Of a stretch of DNA of 64,000 nt, positions 27,377 to 36,712 are shown piece by piece. The position numbers and the translations under genes were made by a program. The stretch's first letter is position 1; every line of letters begins with the position of its first letter. The stretch is taken from NCBI RefSeq assembly GCF_016219575.1, contig NZ_JACRMG010000040.1, forward strand, positions 62,001 to 126,000. Direction: 5' to 3'. The notes under the pieces are model-generated. The model did no database searches. It saw only the letters and a list, made by a program, of their open reading frames with translations, and was not told where the DNA came from. The DNA is from Bradyrhizobium sp. Its GTDB lineage: Bacteria; Pseudomonadota; Alphaproteobacteria; Rhizobiales; Xanthobacteraceae.

Positions 27377-28039
27377 ATGAAATCTTCGATCTTAGCTATT
27401 TCGACTGCCGCCTTGATATCTACCGCCGCCAACGCTCAAACGAGCGCATCTACCTTGGAGACATCATCGCCTGAGCAATTTGCCATTTGTGACGTCCGGC
27501 AAGTCATCACCAAGGAAACGCTTGCAAAAGTTCCCGCTCAAGCAAGCGGGGGCTGCGACACCGGAGGTGGTGGAGAAAAATCTTGCCAAGTCAACGTCGG
27601 AGCCACGGCCCCGAACTACATTCTAGACAGAGGCGATACGCGCAACGCGTGCTTCAAATTGCCGGACGGCGGGGATAATCCGTGTGCGTTCGTTCGCTAC
27701 GGGCCCGTTGTCTTTTCCTCCAACACAGCCGCCTCCCAGACTATGTCAACGGATTCCGGACGAGTGGCTGTACAACTCGTAGTCGGCCAGTTTCAAGTCA
27801 ACACCTCTGCCGATGAGTCAGTCATACAGAGCAATCTTCGACTAGTTGTCGGCCGACAATTTATCATCAAGCGAACGAGAGCATCGAACAGCACAGTCAG
27901 CCTTGAGTGCAAAAAGCCAAATGGCGAGCAGTTCATAAACTTAATTCCGGGCGAGGATCACTCCGGCGGCAAAATCAAGCAAGTCAGTGTAGAGAACGGA
28001 GGAGCGTTTGACCTGTATGTGCTGCAAGTTGTGAGGTAA
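27377..28039 (+). CDS. orphan secreted protein with less GC-rich codon use
   Basis: The 220-residue protein has a signal peptide (MKSSILAISTAALISTAANA) and a mature part with six Cys (AICDVRQV, GGCDTGGG, KSCQVNV, NACFKLP, NPCAFVRYG, LECKKPNG), probably three disulphides. The rest is beta-rich. I do not recognise a family. Codons end in A/T much more often than in neighbours, which suggests recent acquisition. A strong terminator follows 30 bases after the stop. Confidence 0.7.
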   Translation: MKSSILAISTAALISTAANAQTSASTLETSSPEQFAICDVRQVITKETLAKVPAQASGGCDTGGGGEKSCQVNVGATAPNYILDRGDTRNACFKLPDGGDNPCAFVRYGPVVFSSNTAASQTMSTDSGRVAVQLVVGQFQVNTSADESVIQSNLRLVVGRQFIIKRTRASNSTVSLECKKPNGEQFINLIPGEDHSGGKIKQVSVENGGAFDLYVLQVVR

Positions 28040-28068
28040 CACTCTAATCCTCTCCAGCTTTGCGTTTT

Positions 28069-28106
28069 GGAAGTCACGAGACTGCATCGTGGCTTCCATT
28101 TTTTTC
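28069..28106 (+). terminator. rho-independent terminator
   Basis: GGAAGTCACGA and TCGTGGCTTCC form an 11-base stem with one wobble pair and a seven-base loop, followed by A and seven T. It ends the transcript of the orphan secreted gene. Confidence 0.85.
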
Positions 28107-28305
28107 CGCCTGCTTGCAAGACAACGAGGGCATCTCGCGATTTGTAGATTTGGGTCTCATTGGAAACTCTTCTGCGAAGCAGTTGCCGTACTAGGGGTTG
28201 GCCCGCCTCTAGCTGCTGCCACTGCCAGCATTCTCAAGCTAACTGGCCATGGGCAATCTGTTTGGTTAGGCTATTTCCGGTTTTGAGCGTCCAAGTGAGC
28301 TTCCC

Positions 28306-29127
28306 TTGACCAAATCCCCCAAAGACGCCGCCAGGAGCGGCAGCATCTATATCGGCATCGGCGGCTGGACCTTCGAGCCGTGGCGCGGCGTGTTCTATCC
28401 GGAGAAGCTGACGCAGGCGAAGGAGCTGTCCTACGCCGCCTCGAAGCTGACCTCGATCGAGATCAACGGCACCTATTACGGCTCGCAGAAGCCGGAGAGT
28501 TTTCGCAAATGGGCGAGCGAAGTGCCGGACGGTTTCGTGTTCTCCCTGAAGGGCCCGCGCTTTGCCACCAACCGCCGCGTGCTGGCGGAGGCCGGCGACT
28601 CCATCAAGCGCTTCTACGATTCCGGCGTGCTGGAGCTGCGCGACCGCCTCGGCCCTGTGCTCTGGCAGTTTGCGCCGACCAAGAAGTTCGACGGCGCCGA
28701 TTTCGGCAAGTTCCTCGAGCTGTTGCCGAAGAAGCTCGACGGCCGCGCGCTGCGCCATGTCGTGGAAGTCCGGCACGACAGTTTTTGCGTGCCCGAATTC
28801 ATCGCCCTGATCCGCCAGTTCGAGACGCCGGTGGTGTTCGCCGAGCACGGCAAGTATCCGGCGATCGCCGACGTCGCCAGCGACTTCGTCTATGCGCGCC
28901 TGCAGAAGGGCAATGACGAATTGAAGACCTGCTATCCGCCGAAACAGCTCGATGCCTGGGCGGAGCGCTTCAAGGCCTGGGCCTCCGGCGGCGAGCCGGA
29001 CGATCTGCCGAAGGTCGAAAAGACCAAGCCGAAGAAGATGCCGCGCGACGTCTACGCCTACGTCATCCACGAGGGCAAGGTGCGCGCGCCGGCCGGCGCG
29101 ATGGAGCTGATCGAGCGGGTGAAATAG
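28306..29127 (+). CDS. DUF72 family protein
   Basis: The 273-residue protein is a TIM-barrel-like DUF72 (YecE) member: YIGIGGWTFEPWRGVFYPEK, SIEINGTYYGSQKPESFRKW, FVFSLKGPRFATN and VVEVRHDSF. The function is unknown; a link with nucleases or iron-sulphur proteins has been proposed for the family. The start is TTG at 28306; no ATG gives full N-terminal homology. It has normal high GC and sits between two AT-richer genes. Confidence 0.88.
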   Translation: MTKSPKDAARSGSIYIGIGGWTFEPWRGVFYPEKLTQAKELSYAASKLTSIEINGTYYGSQKPESFRKWASEVPDGFVFSLKGPRFATNRRVLAEAGDSIKRFYDSGVLELRDRLGPVLWQFAPTKKFDGADFGKFLELLPKKLDGRALRHVVEVRHDSFCVPEFIALIRQFETPVVFAEHGKYPAIADVASDFVYARLQKGNDELKTCYPPKQLDAWAERFKAWASGGEPDDLPKVEKTKPKKMPRDVYAYVIHEGKVRAPAGAMELIERVK

Positions 29128-29357
29128 CGTCGATCACGCCATATGATTCCGCTGGGGAAGCGATTCGCCACGAGGGGACATTTGCCTCAAGTCGAGAAAG
29201 ACCGTGAAGCGATAGGCGAAGCCTGCTTTCGCGCCGACAGCCCGGCGTGCTTATGCGTTCGAGACCTCGCTCATGGTATCGTCGATGGGCCCTAAATGGC
29301 CGATTCACAACATGCTGGCGAGCCGCGCATTTGCGACGCCCATGTGGGAGGATGCAT

Positions 29358-30263
29358 ATGCAATGCACCAAGTGCCAGAGCGAAGTGAGCGAGAATGCCC
29401 GCTACTGTGCGGCCTGCGGAAGGTCACTCACCACCTCCGCGCATTGCAGAAAGTGTCACCATCCGAGAAACAATGGCGCCTTCTGCGAAAACTGCGGACT
29501 GCGCCATGTACCGGAATATGAGGACGACTCTTTCATCGAAGAGATCGCCAAACGGATTCTAAGTAGTCTTCAGAAGAAAGGAATTGGCTTTACCCATCTA
29601 TTTATGGCGGCGTCTACGCGTTGGCTTGGCACAATGAAAGATGGCTGGGCCGGTGAGGAATTGGCATACCTTGTCGGGCTGTTCCTGACGTATGGGATCG
29701 TGTGGCTCAATGAGTCCCAGTTGTTCGGCGCGTACGTCTTTGTGTTTGCACTCATGCCTTATGCTGCGTACCGATTGCTTGATATCCTTTCATACGAACT
29801 GAAAATTGTGTTCTTGGATCGACACCTGGATGCGGCCAAATGGGGCGGGCACCTGCTCTCCGTGGACCGACGAATGATACTTCTATTTATTCATCTTTTG
29901 GATTTTATTGGGTGCTACGCGATTCTCTACCTTGGCATAGTTGCCCTTGAGCCGAAGCAAGCCTTTACAGATCCATCTCTCAAGTCGTCTGTTGAAGCCC
30001 TCTACTTCAGTGTCGTAGTCGCTTCATTTACCGGGCTTAGCGCAGTGACTCCAGTGTCAGCCTGGGCACGCCTCCTTGTAATGTCCGAGATATTGTTGAA
30101 TCTGGTATTGTTAACAATGCTCTTTTCGACCATTGTCGGGTCGTTGGGGAGCTTGACAGAAATGATGCCACGCCCACCCAAGGCACCTCGCATATTTCCT
30201 CATGGGAGTCACGGTGTCATTGACAGTGACTCACGTGACAGAGGTCGCGGCGAGGCGACGTAG
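29358..30263 (+). CDS. zinc-ribbon membrane protein of unknown function
   Basis: The 301-residue protein starts with two zinc-ribbon-like knuckle pairs (MQCTKCQSEV, YCAACGRS, CRKCHHPRN, FCENCGLRH; eight Cys in four CxxC pairs) followed by three to five membrane helices (ELAYLVGLFLTYGIVWL, FGAYVFVFALMPYAAY, MILLFIHLLDFIGCYAILYL). The start at 29358 is spaced from GGGAGG; ATG at 29352 abuts that site. Its codons are AT-richer than the neighbourhood. The layout resembles regulatory or stress membrane proteins with a cytosolic zinc sensor, but no function can be named. Confidence 0.7.
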   Translation: MQCTKCQSEVSENARYCAACGRSLTTSAHCRKCHHPRNNGAFCENCGLRHVPEYEDDSFIEEIAKRILSSLQKKGIGFTHLFMAASTRWLGTMKDGWAGEELAYLVGLFLTYGIVWLNESQLFGAYVFVFALMPYAAYRLLDILSYELKIVFLDRHLDAAKWGGHLLSVDRRMILLFIHLLDFIGCYAILYLGIVALEPKQAFTDPSLKSSVEALYFSVVVASFTGLSAVTPVSAWARLLVMSEILLNLVLLTMLFSTIVGSLGSLTEMMPRPPKAPRIFPHGSHGVIDSDSRDRGRGEAT

Positions 30264-30452
30264 TCCCGATATTGACGAGGCTCTGCAATAGAAGCCTGCG
30301 GACGCCTGCAACAGCACGCAATCTTATTCCTTCTGCTCCGCATCAAATCAGGTCCGCGAGCCAACAGAACGCAGCTTACGCGCGCGGTCGGGTCGCTAGC
30401 GGTGCGTGGTAGACTCGGCAAGCTTCGCCCGACACGACTATGGGCCCGCGAG

Positions 30453-31430
30453 CTAATCGACCTTGGCGCCGGCGAACTTCACCACCTTGCCCCATTTTTC
30501 GGTCTCGTCGGCCAAGAGCTTGGCGAAATCGGCAGGCGAGCCCGGCAGCAGGATGGCGCCGTACTCCGAGAACTTTGCCTTTACCTTGGGGTCGGCGAGG
30601 ATCTCGTTGACGGCCTTGTTCAGCCTGTCGACGATTTCAGGCGACGTGCCTTTCGGTGCGCCGATTCCATACCAGGCGCTCGCCTCATAGCCCGGCAGGA
30701 AATCGGCGACTGTGGGCAAATCGGGGAGTACCTCCGATCGCGCCGTGCTGGTCACCGCCAGGCCGCGCAGCTTTCCTGACTTCACGTGCTCGGCGCATGT
30801 CGGCAGGTTGTCGAACATCACCTGCACCTGTCCGGCAATCAGATCGGTCAGCGCCGGTGCGCCGCCGCGATAGGGCACGTGGACCATGTTGATGCCGGTC
30901 ATCATCTTGAACAGCTCGCCCGACATATGGATGGTCGAGCCATTGCCGGAAGAGGCCATGTTGAGCTTGCCGGGATGGGCCTTGGCGTATTCGATCAATT
31001 CGGGGACGGTTTTGACCGGCAGCGACGGATGGACCACCACGACATTGGGAAAGCGGATCAGCCCTGCGATCGGCTCCACTTCCCTGATGAAGTTGAAATT
31101 CAGCTTGTCGTAAAGCGTCGCATTGATGGCGTTGGCCGGCGCGACGAGCAGCAGCGTGTAGCCATCCGGAGCCGAGCGAAGCACGGCCTCGGTGGCGATG
31201 TTGGTGCTCGCGCCCGGCCGGTGCTCAACGACAAACGATTGGCCCAGCTTTTCCGACAGCCATTGGCCCATGAGACGGGCCGTGAGATCCGCCGACCCGC
31301 CCGGCGTATAACCGATGATCAGACGTACCGGCCGGTTCGGCCAGGCCTGGGCGCGCGCCAGCCGTGAGGACGCGGGAAGCGCGATTGCACCGGACGCAAG
31401 CTGCAGCAAACGACGACGCGACAATTTCAT
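30453..31430 (-). CDS. Bug-type (TctC) tricarboxylate/solute-binding protein
   Basis: The 325-residue periplasmic protein has a twin-arginine-type leader (MKLSRRRLLQLASGAIALPA) and the Bug core: WPNRPVRLIIGYTPGGSADL, VVEHRPGASTNIATEAV, VHVPYRGGAPALTDLIAGQV. Such proteins bind carboxylic acids for TctAB uptake or sensing. No tctAB genes are near, as is usual for orphan Bugs. The start at 31430 puts the Arg pair at the N-terminus. Confidence 0.92.
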   Translation of the reverse strand: MKLSRRRLLQLASGAIALPASSRLARAQAWPNRPVRLIIGYTPGGSADLTARLMGQWLSEKLGQSFVVEHRPGASTNIATEAVLRSAPDGYTLLLVAPANAINATLYDKLNFNFIREVEPIAGLIRFPNVVVVHPSLPVKTVPELIEYAKAHPGKLNMASSGNGSTIHMSGELFKMMTGINMVHVPYRGGAPALTDLIAGQVQVMFDNLPTCAEHVKSGKLRGLAVTSTARSEVLPDLPTVADFLPGYEASAWYGIGAPKGTSPEIVDRLNKAVNEILADPKVKAKFSEYGAILLPGSPADFAKLLADETEKWGKVVKFAGAKVD

Positions 31431-31516
31431 GATGAGTCTCACGAAGGTTTCCTGGCACTACGGAAAGCCTACAACAGGACATCTCGGTGTGGCAAAGCCT
31501 TCCGCTGATGCCTCTT

Positions 31517-32482
31517 CTAGTCCAGCTTGATCCCGGCCTCGCGGATCAGTTTCGTCCAGCTCGCATGCTCCGCCGCGACGAAGGGCTCCAGCCCATCGGG
31601 CATGTCCCAGACCTCGCCGCCGGTCTTCTCGAACCGTTCCTTCAGTTCCGGCAGCACCGCACGGATATCGCTGCGCAGCTTTTCGATCACGCCTCGCGGC
31701 GTCTTTGCCGGCACGAAGATGCCGAGCCAGGAATCGACGTCGAGTCCGCTGACGCCGGCTTCCGACAGCGTGGGAACGTCGGGCGCCAGCGGGCTGCGTT
31801 TCGACGACAGCACGGCGATGCCCCGCGCCTGCCCGGATTGCACGTAAGGCAGGCCGGCGGCGATGGAATCGAAGAACAGGTCGATGCGGCCGGCCAACAA
31901 ATCGGTGAATGCCGGCGGCGAGCCCTTGTAGGGCACCTCCTGCAGCTTCACGCCGGCCGCCTTCATGAAGGCGGCGGCGGCGAGATGCTGCCCGGTGCCG
32001 ACGCCGGCGGTGGCAACCGAAATCGAGCCGGGTTTTTCCTTCGCCGCGGCCACGATCTCCTTCACGCTCGCCTGCTGCAGATCCTTGCGGCCGACCATGA
32101 CATAGCCGAAGCGATAGACCATCGCGACCGGCACAAAGTCCCGCTGCGGATCGTAGCCGAGCTTGGAGTAGAGCGCGGAATTGAACGCCATGTTGGAGAG
32201 GCCGCCGACCACGAGCGTGTAGCCGTCCGGCTCGCTCTGCGCGGCGGCCTGCGTTCCCACCACGGTGCCCGCGCCCGGCTTGTTCTCGACGAAGAAGGAT
32301 TGCCCCGTGCGTTTCGACAAGGCATCGGCGAGCGCGCGCCCCACCAGGTCGTAGCTGCCGCCGGGCCCGATCGGAACGATGATCTTGACCGGGCGTTCCG
32401 GATACGGGGCCTGCGCTTGCACGGGCGGGCCGAACGCGAACGTGACGGCAATTGCTGCCAGCAACCGGCGAAGCCAAACCAT
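31517..32482 (-). CDS. Bug-type (TctC) solute-binding protein, second copy
   Basis: The 321-residue protein has a Sec signal peptide (MVWLRRLLAAIAVTFAFGPP then VQAQA) and Bug motifs YPERPVKIIVPIGPGGSYDL, FFVENKPGAGTVVGTQAAAQ and EVPYKGSPPAFTDLLAGRID. It is clearly diverged from its downstream neighbour, so this is an old paralogue pair rather than a fresh duplication. GGGGAGGGCAGG precedes the ATG. No permease genes are near. Confidence 0.92.
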   Translation of the reverse strand: MVWLRRLLAAIAVTFAFGPPVQAQAPYPERPVKIIVPIGPGGSYDLVGRALADALSKRTGQSFFVENKPGAGTVVGTQAAAQSEPDGYTLVVGGLSNMAFNSALYSKLGYDPQRDFVPVAMVYRFGYVMVGRKDLQQASVKEIVAAAKEKPGSISVATAGVGTGQHLAAAAFMKAAGVKLQEVPYKGSPPAFTDLLAGRIDLFFDSIAAGLPYVQSGQARGIAVLSSKRSPLAPDVPTLSEAGVSGLDVDSWLGIFVPAKTPRGVIEKLRSDIRAVLPELKERFEKTGGEVWDMPDGLEPFVAAEHASWTKLIREAGIKLD

Positions 32483-32657
32483 CCTGCCCTCCCCTGTGCG
32501 GCCGATTTGACGGCTCGTGCCTGGCAGAATAATGCGGCATCCTGCATGTGGCGGCAATGCACGATGCCATCGGCAACATAACCTCGCCGGTTATGGCGCG
32601 CAGAAAAATGGCGGCATAAATTCTCTCTCAGGCAAGACCGGGACCCGGGAATACACT

Positions 32658-33119
32658 ATGGCGCGCAAGGCAAAACTCTTCACCATCGGCTATGAGCAGA
32701 CGCCGCCCAAGGCGGTGCTGGACGAGCTTGAGGAAGCCGGCGTCAAGCTCCTGGTCGACGTGCGCGCGGTGACGTCGTCGCGTCGCCCCGGCTTCTCCAA
32801 GAACCAGCTTGCCGCGGGCCTCGACGAGCGCGGCATCGGCTATGTCCATCTCGCTGCGCTCGGCACGCCCAGGGAAGGCCGCCTCGCCGCCCGCAGCGGC
32901 AACTTCGATCTGCTGCAGCGGATCTTCTCGAAGCACCTGAAGACGCCGCATGCCAAGGAAGAGCTCGACGAGCTTTCCGCGCTGGTGAAGAAGGCCGGCC
33001 CCGTCTGCCTGCTCTGCTACGAGCGCGACCACAGCCATTGCCACCGGCAATGGATCGCGGAGATCATCGAGGAACGCAACGGCGTGAAGGTGGAGAACCT
33101 GGCGGGACGGCAGGTCTAG
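32658..33119 (+). CDS. DUF488 family protein
   Basis: The 153-residue protein shows LFTIGYEQTPPKAVLDELEE, LLVDVRAVTSSRRPGFSKNQ, LGTPREGR and the Cys-His end VCLLCYERDHSHCHRQWIAE, all of the DUF488 family. The C-terminal Cys and His may bind metal. The function is unknown. It is divergent from the Bug gene. Confidence 0.9.
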   Translation: MARKAKLFTIGYEQTPPKAVLDELEEAGVKLLVDVRAVTSSRRPGFSKNQLAAGLDERGIGYVHLAALGTPREGRLAARSGNFDLLQRIFSKHLKTPHAKEELDELSALVKKAGPVCLLCYERDHSHCHRQWIAEIIEERNGVKVENLAGRQV

Positions 33120-33146
33120 GCCGAGCTGTCGCCCCGGACAAGTTTC

Positions 33147-33260
33147 GTAGGGTGGGTTAGCCGGGCCACGTGCACTGAAAGCTCAACGCGCGAGGCAGAA
33201 GGCGTAACCCACCGATGCCGCGCAAAGAACGGTGGGTTACGCTTCGCTAACCCACCCTAC
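33147..33260. repeat. palindromic repeat, GTAGGGTGGG family (copy 2)
   Basis: The left end GTAGGGTGGGTTAGC is inverted at the right as GCTAACCCACCCTAC; an inner GTAACCCACCG/CGGTGGGTTAC pair forms a second stem. The outer arms match the copy at 15752-15842. It lies between convergent DUF488 and phzF-like genes. Confidence 0.85.
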
Positions 33261-33274
33261 GGTCTCACGTCAGC

Positions 33275-34177
33275 CTAAACCTGCAACACCCCTTCCATCA
33301 TCTGCACGCAATTGCCGCCGACATGCGTTGCGACGACCACACCGTTCTGCTTGATCGCGCGCGTCAGCAAGAGGCTCGGCCGGCCCATGTCAAAGCCCTG
33401 GCCGATGCGCAAGGCCATCTCGCCGTCGCGCATCGCGTCGAGACCGGCGAGGAAGGCCGCGGCGGCGCCGGTGGCACTGCCGGTGGCGGGATCCTCGGAC
33501 AGGCCGGCGGCGCCCGGATGGAACATGCGAGCCTGCAAGTCGAGCGGCTGCTCGAATGCCGGCACATCGCGTGTGTAGAAGTAGACGGCATCGGCGCCGA
33601 CGGCGGGAAAAATCTTCCAGAATGCCGCCGCATCCGGCCTGGCGCGCCGCAGCGCCTCGCGCGACGCGACCTCCACGATCAGGAACGGCAGGCCGACGGA
33701 GGCAATCTGCGGCGGATGACGGTCGGTCCTGATATCGGCAGCCGACAGCGACAGGATGGCGGCCGCTTCCCGAGCGTCGACCGTCGCTCCCTTCGACAGC
33801 GGCTTCGGCGCGGCAAACTCCGAGCCAACGACCCTGCCCTGCGCCGTCAGGATCTCGACCGGCACCAGCCCCGCCTTCTCCTCGAACTTCAGCCGCGCGG
33901 GAGGCGTTGCCGCCTGCGTCGCCAGCACGAAGGCGGTGCCGACATTGGGGTGGCCGGCGAAGGGAAGTTCGGAGCGCACGGTGAAGATGCGCACATTGGC
34001 ATCGTTGGCCTTCTCGGCCGGCGGCAGCACGAACGTCGTCTCCGAATAATTGAACTCGGTGGCGATCGCCTGCATCTGATCGGTCGAAAGCCCTTCGGCG
34101 TCGAGCACCACGGCAAGCGGGTTGCCGCCGAAGGCGCGGTCGGTGAAGACGTCGACGGTGATGTAACGGCGCTGCAT
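33275..34177 (-). CDS. PhzF family isomerase/epimerase-like protein
   Basis: The 300-residue protein has the diaminopimelate-epimerase-like fold of PhzF: YITVDVFTDRAFGGNPLAVV, NYSETTFVLPP, FTVRSELPFAGHPNVGTAF and the C-terminal GLSEDPATGSATGAAAAFL. The Glu in NYSETTF is the expected catalytic acid. Family members isomerise small aromatic or amino-acid metabolites; the substrate here is unknown. A GTG at 34186 is an alternative start. Confidence 0.92.
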   Translation of the reverse strand: MQRRYITVDVFTDRAFGGNPLAVVLDAEGLSTDQMQAIATEFNYSETTFVLPPAEKANDANVRIFTVRSELPFAGHPNVGTAFVLATQAATPPARLKFEEKAGLVPVEILTAQGRVVGSEFAAPKPLSKGATVDAREAAAILSLSAADIRTDRHPPQIASVGLPFLIVEVASREALRRARPDAAAFWKIFPAVGADAVYFYTRDVPAFEQPLDLQARMFHPGAAGLSEDPATGSATGAAAAFLAGLDAMRDGEMALRIGQGFDMGRPSLLLTRAIKQNGVVVATHVGGNCVQMMEGVLQV

Positions 34178-34189
34178 GCAACTCACTCC

Positions 34190-35488
34190 CTAACCCAATT
34201 GCCACACCGCCATCGGGCGGTCGTATCCGCGGATCGGCACCTCGCCGAGCGCGACCGCATCCTTCGCCTCCTCGCCGAGCGCATCGCGCACCGCCTGCGA
34301 GATCAGGAATTGCGAATTGAAATCCTTGTTGAGCGCCTCGATCCGCGCCGCGAAGTTCACGGTGTCGCCGATCACGGTGTATTCCTTGCGCCGCGGCGAG
34401 CCGATGCTGCCGGCAACGACCTCGCCGATATGGACGCCGATGCCGATGCGCAGCGGCCAGGCCGTCGCCTTGTTGACCCGCGCGTTGGCCTCGAGCATTT
34501 CCCGCGCCGCCGCAACTGCGCGGTGGGCGGGGTCCGGCGCCTCCAGCGGCGCGCCGAACAGCGCGAGAAAACCGTCGCCGAGAAACTTGTTCACGATGCC
34601 GCCGTGGCGGTCGAGGATGTCGACCAGCACCGCGAAGGCGCCGTCGAGGCGGTCCACAACCTCCTGCGGCGAGCGCTCGCGGGCGCCTGCTGTGAAACTG
34701 CGGAAATCGACGAACATCACGGCGACGCGGCGGATATCGCTCTCGGTGCTGGTGCCTTCCGCCATCAGGCGCTCCACTACCTGCGGCGAGACATGCTGGC
34801 CGAACAGATTGGTGATGCGGTCGCGCGCGGTGGCCGCCTTGATGCTGGCCTCGAACTGCCGGCGCAGCTGGTGACCCACCGCTCCCGCCAGTACCCCGCA
34901 GACCAGGATGATCAGGCTGCGCGCGGCGTTATAGAACAGGTCCGGCGGCGGATCCGGATGATAGAACATCGCCATGGCCAACAACTCGCATGCAGCGACG
35001 AAACCGGTGAAGGTCGACAGCCAGAAATCCAGCCGCAGCGTCGAGAGGATGATGAAGATGAAATAGGTCATCGGCACCACGAAGCCGAGCGCCTGCACCG
35101 GGCCCATGGCGTTGATATGCAGCGCCAGCGCCAACGTCGGCAGCGAGGTCTCGATCAAGGCGCCGAGATAGCGGCGGAACACCGGAAGGTCGCGATTGAG
35201 AGCGAGATGCCGGCTGATGACGGCATGCACCCACAGCTCGAACAGGATGAACGGGACCAGGATCGAATAGAGATAGACGGGCTTGAGGTGCCCCATCCAG
35301 ACCCGGCCCACGGCCTCGGGCGCAACCAGGTAGACGGTCCAGAGGATGGCCCCGAGCAGCGCCGCGGTCCCGATCAACGCCTTGATCCGGATCAGCTCGG
35401 TGCGGAGGATTTCCTGCGTCAGCGCAGCGTCGAAGTCGGAGGACACCGCCTCGCGCTTCCTGCCTCCCCATGGCGTCAGAAGAACCAT
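34190..35488 (-). CDS. membrane adenylate/guanylate cyclase (class III)
   Basis: The 432-residue protein has about six membrane helices in residues 35-220 and a C-terminal class III cyclase domain: VAVMFVDFRSFTAGARERSP with the metal-binding Asp, GGIVNKFLGDGFLALFGAP with the second Asp, and GSPRRKEYTVIGDTVNFAARI with substrate-base and transition-state residues. It makes cAMP (or cGMP) at the inner membrane. It lies 13 bases upstream of the phzF-like gene on the same strand, so they may share a transcript. Confidence 0.92.
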   Translation of the reverse strand: MVLLTPWGGRKREAVSSDFDAALTQEILRTELIRIKALIGTAALLGAILWTVYLVAPEAVGRVWMGHLKPVYLYSILVPFILFELWVHAVISRHLALNRDLPVFRRYLGALIETSLPTLALALHINAMGPVQALGFVVPMTYFIFIILSTLRLDFWLSTFTGFVAACELLAMAMFYHPDPPPDLFYNAARSLIILVCGVLAGAVGHQLRRQFEASIKAATARDRITNLFGQHVSPQVVERLMAEGTSTESDIRRVAVMFVDFRSFTAGARERSPQEVVDRLDGAFAVLVDILDRHGGIVNKFLGDGFLALFGAPLEAPDPAHRAVAAAREMLEANARVNKATAWPLRIGIGVHIGEVVAGSIGSPRRKEYTVIGDTVNFAARIEALNKDFNSQFLISQAVRDALGEEAKDAVALGEVPIRGYDRPMAVWQLG

Positions 35489-35548
35489 CGTTGCTTCTCG
35501 GGTCGAATTGCACCGAACGAGCCGCCGATTGCACCGGGCGTTTTCGCC

Positions 35549-36712
35549 TCAGTCTAGCGTGCGGCGGAAACGTGTAACCGCAATCGTCATCGCCAGCAAC
35601 ATCAGGGCAATGAGTGCAATCGTGTCGTATTGCAGGTTCGAAATCGTGGCGCCCTTCAGCATGATGGCGCGGACGATGCGGATGTAATGGGTCAGCGGCA
35701 GGCCCTCGCCGAGATACTGCGCCCAGACCGGCATGCCCGCGAAGGGGAACATGAAGCCGGACAACAGGATGCTCGGCAGGAAGAACATCATCGAGAGCTG
35801 CATCGCCTGCAGCTGGTTCTGCACGATGGTGGAGAAGGTGTAGCCGATGGAAAGATTAGTGGTGATGAAAAGCGTCGACAGCGCCGCCAGCATCAGGACG
35901 CTGCCGAGGATGGGAACACCGAACAGCAGCACGCCGATGCCGATGATCAGGGTGGCCTGGATGAAGCCGACCAGCACGTAAGGCACGATCTTGCCGAACA
36001 TCACCTCGACCGGCTTGATCGGCATCGACAGCAGGCTCTCCATGGTGCCGCGCTCGATTTCGCGCGTCACCGACAGCGCGGTGAAGATCAGCATGGTCAT
36101 GGTCAGGATGGTGCCGACCAGGCCCGGAACGATGTTGAGCCGCGACGACGCCGCCGGGTTGTAGCGCGCATGCGTCCTGATCTCGAACGGCATGTTGGGG
36201 GGATCGCCGGCGTGGAGGTCGTGCGCCAGCGCCGTCTGCACCAGCGTGCCAAGCGCGCCGAGCGCGGAGCCGGCCGCCACCGGATCGGTGGCATCGGCCG
36301 CCACCAGCAGCGCGGGCTTGTCGCCGCGCCGCACCGCCCGCTCGAAGCCGCGCGGAATCTCGACGCCGAACAGCACCTTGCCGGATTGCAGCAGATAGTC
36401 GAATTCCTCGACGCTGTGCACCTCGCGGGTGAAGCGGAAATAGGAGGTGTTCTCCATCGCCTTCAGGATCGAGCGCCCGAGATCGGAGTCTTCCTGCAAG
36501 AGCACCGCGCTCGGCAGATGGCGCGGCGTGGTGTTGATGGCATAGCCGAACAGCAGGAGCTGCATCACCGGGATCATCACGATCATCGCGAACGACACGC
36601 GGTCGCGCCTGAGCTGGATGAACTCCTTCAGCAGCATGGCATAGCTGCGCCGCCAGAAACCAAAGATGTCCCTGGCCTCGCGGGGTCGTCCGGATGATGC
36701 AGCGGCGCTCAT
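35549..36712 (-). CDS. ABC-2 type exporter permease
   Basis: The 387-residue protein has an N-terminal helix, a large periplasmic part (to about residue 185) and five C-terminal helices with NIVPGLVGTILTMTMLIFTA and REIERGTMESLLSMPIKPVE, the ABC-2 permease signature. Its start overlaps the ATPase stop by four bases (ATGA). It is the last gene of the tetR-MFP-ATPase-permease operon and probably exports hydrophobic or toxic compounds, as in YbhGFSR-type systems. Only one permease is present, so it should form a homodimer. Confidence 0.92.
   Translation of the reverse strand: MSAAASSGRPREARDIFGFWRRSYAMLLKEFIQLRRDRVSFAMIVMIPVMQLLLFGYAINTTPRHLPSAVLLQEDSDLGRSILKAMENTSYFRFTREVHSVEEFDYLLQSGKVLFGVEIPRGFERAVRRGDKPALLVAADATDPVAAGSALGALGTLVQTALAHDLHAGDPPNMPFEIRTHARYNPAASSRLNIVPGLVGTILTMTMLIFTALSVTREIERGTMESLLSMPIKPVEVMFGKIVPYVLVGFIQATLIIGIGVLLFGVPILGSVLMLAALSTLFITTNLSIGYTFSTIVQNQLQAMQLSMMFFLPSILLSGFMFPFAGMPVWAQYLGEGLPLTHYIRIVRAIMLKGATISNLQYDTIALIALMLLAMTIAVTRFRRTLD

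Noticed and set aside
28089..28286. A 65-codon plus-strand frame between the orphan secreted gene and DUF72
   Set aside because: It starts inside the terminator hairpin of the previous gene and has no ribosome-binding site or recognised features.
30453..32482. The two Bug genes as a recent tandem duplication
   Set aside because: The proteins share only family motifs and have different leader types, so they diverged long ago.
33323..35557. A 744-codon plus-strand frame across the phzF-like and cyclase genes
   Set aside because: It spans two convincing minus-strand genes and their junction; composition is that of an antisense frame.
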